A stretch of DNA of 64,000 nt from Siphonodentalium dalli (Eukaryota; Mollusca; Scaphopoda; Gadilida; Siphonodentaliidae), in NCBI GenBank assembly GCA_032622095.1, contig CP136064.1, forward strand, positions 247,785,827 through 247,849,826, read 5' to 3'. How positions within the stretch are numbered: the first letter of the stretch is position 1; each line of letters begins with the position of its first letter. Both the position numbers and the translations under genes were made by a program. The notes beneath the pieces are model-generated. The model was given only the letters and a program-made list of their open reading frames with translations. It had not been told where the DNA came from and searched no databases. This document shows, piece by piece, positions 59,556 through 64,000 of this stretch.

Positions 59556-59715
59556 GTTATCAAGCACTCGACAATCGTCCAGAAACAAGTCAACCACGTG
59601 TCATGGAGAATCAACACCTACCACTACCACCTCAAGGGCGCTGCCATCAGCTAAGTCAATGAAAAGTGTCCATTGGACTCTGGGAAACAGAAACCATGCT
59701 ATGTTCGACAAAAAG
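59556..59715 (+). CDS. Candidate internal or terminal exon B, unrecognised protein
   Basis: Acceptor GGTTTCACACTACAG precedes 59556; donor-like AAAAAG|GTAAAATTG follows 59715. In the frame matching candidate exon 48612-48770 (one base, then LSSTRQSSRNKST... to ...NRNHAMFDKK) all 53 codons are open and Ser/Thr-rich. In phase 0 it instead reads VIKHSTIVQKQVNHVSWRIN and 12 more codons to TAA, which would make it a last exon. VSWRIN faintly recalls the C-terminal strand of COMMD proteins, but that is too weak to assign. GC is clearly higher than the flanks. Confidence 0.42.
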
Positions 59716-60386
59716 GTAAAATTGTAATAGCTTGCCCTGGCTGGTCGTTTTGTCGTTCTGCTTCGTTTTGGTTTCAGGAGAGTCCTCTTCTTATGTGCTG
59801 CTAAACTAACCCTGATCAGCCAATATGTTTTCGCTAATTCAAGTATAATGTCGTTAAAGACATATTGTGGACTTGTTCAAGTGCGCGAAACCGATAAAGT
59901 AGTTCTCACGCGCTACGCCAACATGGGGAATGCATCTGAAAATTTCAAAGACCATACCACTCCATAGAAAACATCGTCTGAACTACCTTCAATTGTAAAT
60001 ATTTACATCTCGATTCGGGACGCAACTTTCGGCGAAAAAAAAAAACTAAGACAAATGTATTCGTCATCGAGAGTCAATGCATTTAATTATGGGTGTGTGT
60101 TGTCAATTTGGATTAATATTCGTAAAAATAACAACTTTGAGCAAGATTTTTCTCCATTTCAATTTGATCACCCTACCGTAGTGTTTCCCATCACTTTAAA
60201 TATAGTGCCATCGACCAGCTGATGTTTTTTTTCTTTTGTTAAGATGATGAAGTTACCAATTGTACACCCTTGCAGAGATATCAGTTCATCACAGCTATGT
60301 GTAGTATCTATATCATGCCATGACTATCTATACTATGGTATGCATGGTTACGCCATTGACTAGCATTCATTAGATGTATATCATAC
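59716..60386. other. Unannotated stretch
   Basis: A pyrimidine-rich acceptor-like TTTTGGTTTCAG at 59777 would give an intron of only 62 bp. No other feature. Confidence 0.35.
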
Positions 60387-61381
60387 TAGAAGGTGATCCG
60401 ACTTCGTCCGGGCTTTGACATTGAATTGACCATTTTGAAGGTCAAGGTCAGGTGGGGTCACGATTTGACCCGTCCAAAACACTCGAAACAATTACCACTA
60501 AGTATCAAATTTCGTCAAAATGCGTCTGGCAGTTTACCAACACCAACACCCCAAAAATGGTGGAAATTGGCCCAGCGGATACCGGGAAATCGGCCCAGCG
60601 GATACCGAGATACCCTATGTATCAAATTTCGTCCGTAAAAATCCGCCAGTTTTACCCGATTTGATTTCCACTAAAGTATATAAACGCGCCTCATATACAC
60701 ACGCTCGTTAATTATCAAGCTTCAACGTAAAGATAAATTAGCATTGTGTAGTAAATTTTAACTAATTATTTTCTCGCCGTCAAAGTTGAACAATGTCGAT
60801 GTTGTTGGCATTGACGGTTTGGGGGCCACCGGTAGATTCCAACAGCGAAATAGCATTTCAGCTAAATGGATTCTTGGAAGATTCCAGACCCGCGGGGTAA
60901 ATGTAAACAACTTGAGCATATGCGTGGTGTAAATATACAAAAAAATGAATCTATCGACAATAGACCTAAGAATCTCAGCTGTAACAAAATTTATATCAGA
61001 AATTGTAAATTATTTATTTTGGGATAGATACACGATTCTTAATAGCCTGCAAATTGACAATATATATTGTAAATGTTATAATTTTGGGGAAAATACACGA
61101 TGCGTAATTGCCTGCAAATTGCGTACGTTCGTCAACGTATGGATATAGAGTTATCCTCCCTGCATCGCAGTGCTAAATTCTGGCGTGTTAGCACTGCGGA
61201 TCCCGAGATATGAGTTTTGAAGGTCAAGGTGACGCCGCACGGACAAATGGATGGGCCCATGTTCGTTCCCGGGTCGAATTACGTGTCGGTACCAAGTTTG
61301 GTCGAAATCGGTCCAGCCGTGTTCGAGTCCATCGCGAACACACACACACACACATATCTTCCAAAATATATAATAGATTTT
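60387..61381 (-). repeat. Inverted copy of the 14.6-17.1-kb repeat unit, with divergent centre
   Basis: 60387-60660 is the complement of the unit's tail (GACTTCGTCCGGGCTTTGAC, CCATTTTGAAGGTCAAGGTC, GGTCACGATTTGACC). 61210-61381 is the complement of its head (AAGGTCAAGGTGACG, TCGAAATCGG, CGCGAACACACACACACACA, CTTCCAAAATATATAATAGA). The 60665-61205 centre is unrelated and may be an insertion. It includes GCCCAGCGGATACCG twice at about 60571-60607. Confidence 0.8.
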
Positions 61382-61394
61382 CTGTCTTGTATAG

Positions 61395-61564
61395 GGACGA
61401 GGACGGAAGCAGGGACCATATTCCAGAGAATTCACCGTGACCTGCATGCCTCCACAAAACTGGCTGAGAATGAGGCTGTCGAGAACGAATACTATGTCTG
61501 TGACATGAGTGTTGGGGTTGTAAATTGTCAACATCGTTGTGCTGGACAAAAATATGAGGAATAA
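61395..61564 (+). CDS. Candidate 3' exon, unrecognised; faint SWIM-like motif
   Basis: Acceptor-like TTTTCTGTCTTGTATAG ends at 61394, exactly after the inverted repeat. One frame is open to TAA at 61564 and reads ...TRTEAGTIFQRIHRDLHAST / KLAENEAVENEYYVCDMSVG / VVNCQHRCAGQKYEE. The YYVCDMSVGVVNC stretch recalls the beginning of SWIM-type zinc fingers (as in MULE-like proteins), but the second Cys-X-His pair is not in standard spacing. This could be a decayed transposase exon or chance. The frame entering from the repeat side is also open. Confidence 0.35.
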
Positions 61565-63239
61565 CTCTCAATCTTGACTGAATATTGATTCACCATTCGA
61601 AGAGGGATAACTCTACATTGTGGGAAATGCACACAACGTATTCGTGTGTCTGTTCTGCCACTCTCAGGCCTGCCTGCGTGGAACGAAACGCTCTTTACAA
61701 GCCATTCTTTTATTGTGTTCTCACCAAAGGAGTATTGATATAGTATATAGCTTTAAACTACAATATGAACGCAGGATTGGTCACTTGATCAAGGTACAGA
61801 ACTACAGGTCGAGATAATTATGGTATGACTCCGTTTCCCTGTACGCTGTTTCGGAAAAGACGCGGCTCGCCGTCTAACTTATTAGGAAATATTATGTGTT
61901 GTTTGTTTTAACACGAAAGCTACACCCAGGACATTAACGACCTATTTAAGTATGTCTTTTTTGTAAATAGGTTGATATATTTATTGTGGACCTCCAGTTT
62001 GGAGAAGAATATGTATAGTTCATATAAATGAATGAGTGGGTCCGCCGTGATATGTTCACTGTCTCATATGGTTCAAATATGCACATTTCGATGTGAGAGC
62101 CGAGGTCGACGTTCGAACGTCATGGGTTAATAATGCGACTATTGTCCGCGAATCACTTGACACAAGACGAACAGAAATGAAGCAGTGTCAATAATTATTT
62201 TGTCCATGCATGTGTTGTTCTATTTCCACCGGGTATATATATACTGCATGACATCGGTGCCGAGTAGAAATGCACCAAGTTCGATATCACTTAACGAGTC
62301 TATATACAAAAAGACGGCAACGCCGTATTGGTCAGTTATGTAATCCAGAAAGTCGTTCTCCAGGGAGACAGAACAGGTTGAATTACAGTAGCGAATTGCG
62401 TGTATTAACTCATTGTTATTTGTATTTTTTACATGTACAACATGTCAAATTGTTACTATATGTTGTCTTGTTTAGCGACAAGGCAAGATTTCGCAGTTCT
62501 TTATTGTAACGTGGGTAATCTCGCAGGATCCAACATGATGCTGGGTCTCTGTGTACAATTTTAAATACATCGAGATTTCTATCGACGGACACAGATCGGC
62601 ACCATTCTCGATATGATAATTGATGTGTTACATGATATTAATACAATGTAGTTGACATCATCCATCAATTACTTGTGTTGTTGAAAAACTTACCTTGCAA
62701 AATACATAGTTTTGAAGATAAAAAAAACCCCTTCAAATTATCTGTGTACTTAATTCGCATATGTATACGGTACTTTAGCAGCTTGGCTAAAGTACCGGGT
62801 ACTCAAGCCGGGTACTCTAGCCAGTCCGTTAAGTATTTAACCCTAATACAATGTACTGCACTAAAATTGACCAGAAGTTTGTATTTTCACAGACTAAAAT
62901 AAGAACGATCTATAAATTCCATTCTATTTTTTTATATAAAATATTCATATAGTAGATATGCATTTGTATATCAATCATATTTTTTCTTGGTGTAAAAAGC
63001 GGCTTTATCTAAACAAATATAAACAACTATAATTGACGAGAACAGACTGAGACTGGTCGCGTCGTGTCTATCAATCAGGAACTTAACAATGATGTATAGA
63101 GTAGTCCCCCGTCTGTCACAAAACCAGCTGAATGTATTAAAAGCAGTCCTTTTCCGATAGAAATTGCTGAGTCGAGGATTTATGATTTATGCCAAAAGAG
63201 CTAGTGCTTGTATGTAAGATTAATATGGCATTTTCCAAT
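61565..63239. other. Unannotated stretch of about 1.7 kb
   Basis: Contains a 12-bp stem hairpin (CGGTACTTTAGC / GCTAAAGTACCG, 62768-62796) followed by repeated GGGTACTC(A/T)AGCC words, and one inverted ATAAAGAGCGTTTC-like word at about 61688. No supported gene; the 79-codon frame at 62270-62509 matches nothing recognised. Confidence 0.4.
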
Positions 63240-64000
63240 TTATTATGCCCCCGATCTCCGATGGAGATTTGGGGGTATATAGTGGAGCCCTCCGTCCGTC
63301 CTTCCGTCCGTCCGCTCTCACCAGAGCGTACTTGTGGGGTGCGATGAAATTAAAAAAAAAATTCCTAACTGTTTTATTCCACAAACATCTCCGTTATTTC
63401 GTTAATATAACATTTCTCAGATTATGTGTTTTTTCTGAAATACGTATTTAGAGAAAAAAAAAATTTAGAAAAACGTAATATTAACGAAATAACGGAGATG
63501 TTTGTAAAACAGTTTATAACACCACTATTGACCGGGTGCACCCCACAAGTCATGCAAACAAAAGATCGCACCTCGCAAGTACCATGTCGTGCGTATAGCC
63601 GTCCTTCCGTCCGTACGAACGTTTCAACTCATAACTTTGGTTTCGCTAACTCAATTCAGTTGATCTTTGGTATGCTAATAGACCAGCCGGGGGGGACAAG
63701 ATTTCCCCATAACTGCGGTTTCGTCCGCCCATTTTTTCCAGAGTTACGCCCCTTTTTTTACTTAGAAAATTGTCCGTACGAACGTTTCAACTCATAACTT
63801 TGGTTTCGCTACCTCAGTTCAGTTGATCTTTGGTATGCTAATAGACCAGCCGGGGGGGGGGACAAGATTTCCCCATAACTGCGGTTTCGCCCGCCCATTT
63901 TTTTCCAGAGTTACGCCCCTTTTTGGACTTAGAAAATTCAGTTTTCTGTGGCATACGAACGTTTCAACTCATAACTTTGGCTTCGCTAATTCAATTCAGT
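63240..64000. repeat. CCGTCCGTCC repeat followed by ~163-177-bp tandem units, continuing past the window
   Basis: GATGGAGATTTGGGGGTATA...CCCTCCGTCCGTCCTTCCGT leads into units beginning CGAACGTTTCAACTCATAAC at 63616, 63779 and 63956, each with GATCTTTGGTATGCTAATAG, ACCAGCCGGGGGG and CCAGAGTTACGCCCC. The third unit is cut by the window end. Frames of up to 123 codons here are repeat-driven. Confidence 0.85.
63330..63550. mobile_element. 221-bp foldback inserted in the 63.2-kb repeat
   Basis: ACTTGTGGGGTGC at the left end is inverted as GCACCCCACAAGT at the right. Inner arms ACAAACATCTCCGTTATTTC and GAAATAACGGAGATGTTTGT form the main stem (about 63391-63416 and 63480-63510). No coding capacity; a target duplication is not evident. 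Confidence 0.65.

Noticed and set aside
62768-62796. Rho-independent-type terminator hairpin
   Set aside because: The stem has no following T run, and bacterial terminators are irrelevant to this genome. It is part of a small local repeat.

Overview
The window looks like eukaryotic, AT-rich, gene-poor nuclear DNA from an animal. Dispersed repeats with dense CTTGACCTT motifs, TCTG/TGTG microsatellites followed by 'GATGAAACTTGGTATGTGG' blocks, CCGTCCGTCCG tracts and many short foldback elements are, from general knowledge, common in marine invertebrates, particularly molluscs and other lophotrochozoans. That placement is an inference. No bacterial-type operon, rRNA gene, CRISPR array or confident tRNA gene is visible, and most open frames are chance or repeat-driven.

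Protein-coding content is sparse. The one recognisable gene piece is at 3444-3773 (+), the C-terminal half of a UBE2E-type ubiquitin-conjugating enzyme, starting at a splice-acceptor-like site. Four weaker exon candidates have splice-site support: 48612-48770 (+) and 59556-59715 (+), which are phase-compatible with each other, 61395-61564 (+), and 55714-56154 (-). None of these four is recognised.

Layout. 1-3.1 kb: a MITE end, a degenerate ~160-bp tandem repeat carrying a 459-bp palindromic transposon with a 5-bp target duplication, and a 151-bp foldback. 3.3-3.8 kb: SINE-like head and UBE2E exon. 4.5-6.6 kb: two elements with TIRs whose relatives near 50 kb carry 9- and 11-bp target duplications (Mutator-like). 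7.6-7.9 kb: first complete TTAA-flanked (piggyBac-like) MITE. 8-14 kb: mostly unannotatable, with one foldback. 14-17.1 kb: four tandem ~600-690-bp units packed with TCAAGGTCA. 18-34 kb: foldbacks, duplicated segments and several TTAA-flanked MITEs. 34.3-47.3 kb: one TTAA-flanked 250-bp element followed directly by about 12.7 kb of ~68-bp satellite built from that element's right end, with 1.95-kb higher-order repeats and a 3-kb duplicated block. 47.8-48.3 kb: a 39-bp minisatellite. 49.6-53.6 kb: two Mutator-like elements with clean target duplications. 56.4-58.2 kb: a head-to-head degenerate ~28-bp minisatellite. 60.4-61.4 kb: an inverted copy of the 14-17-kb family. 63.2-64 kb: ~165-175-bp tandem repeats with a foldback inserted, running off the window end.

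The most striking biology is mobile-element evolution. (1) A satellite array appears to have been seeded by the end of a TTAA-type MITE. (2) One double-hairpin cassette (CCCTGTGCCAATGC...GCATTGGCACAGGG) sits inside at least four element types with different termini. The genes do not form a visible pathway; the window reads as intronic or intergenic repeat territory around one or two genes.
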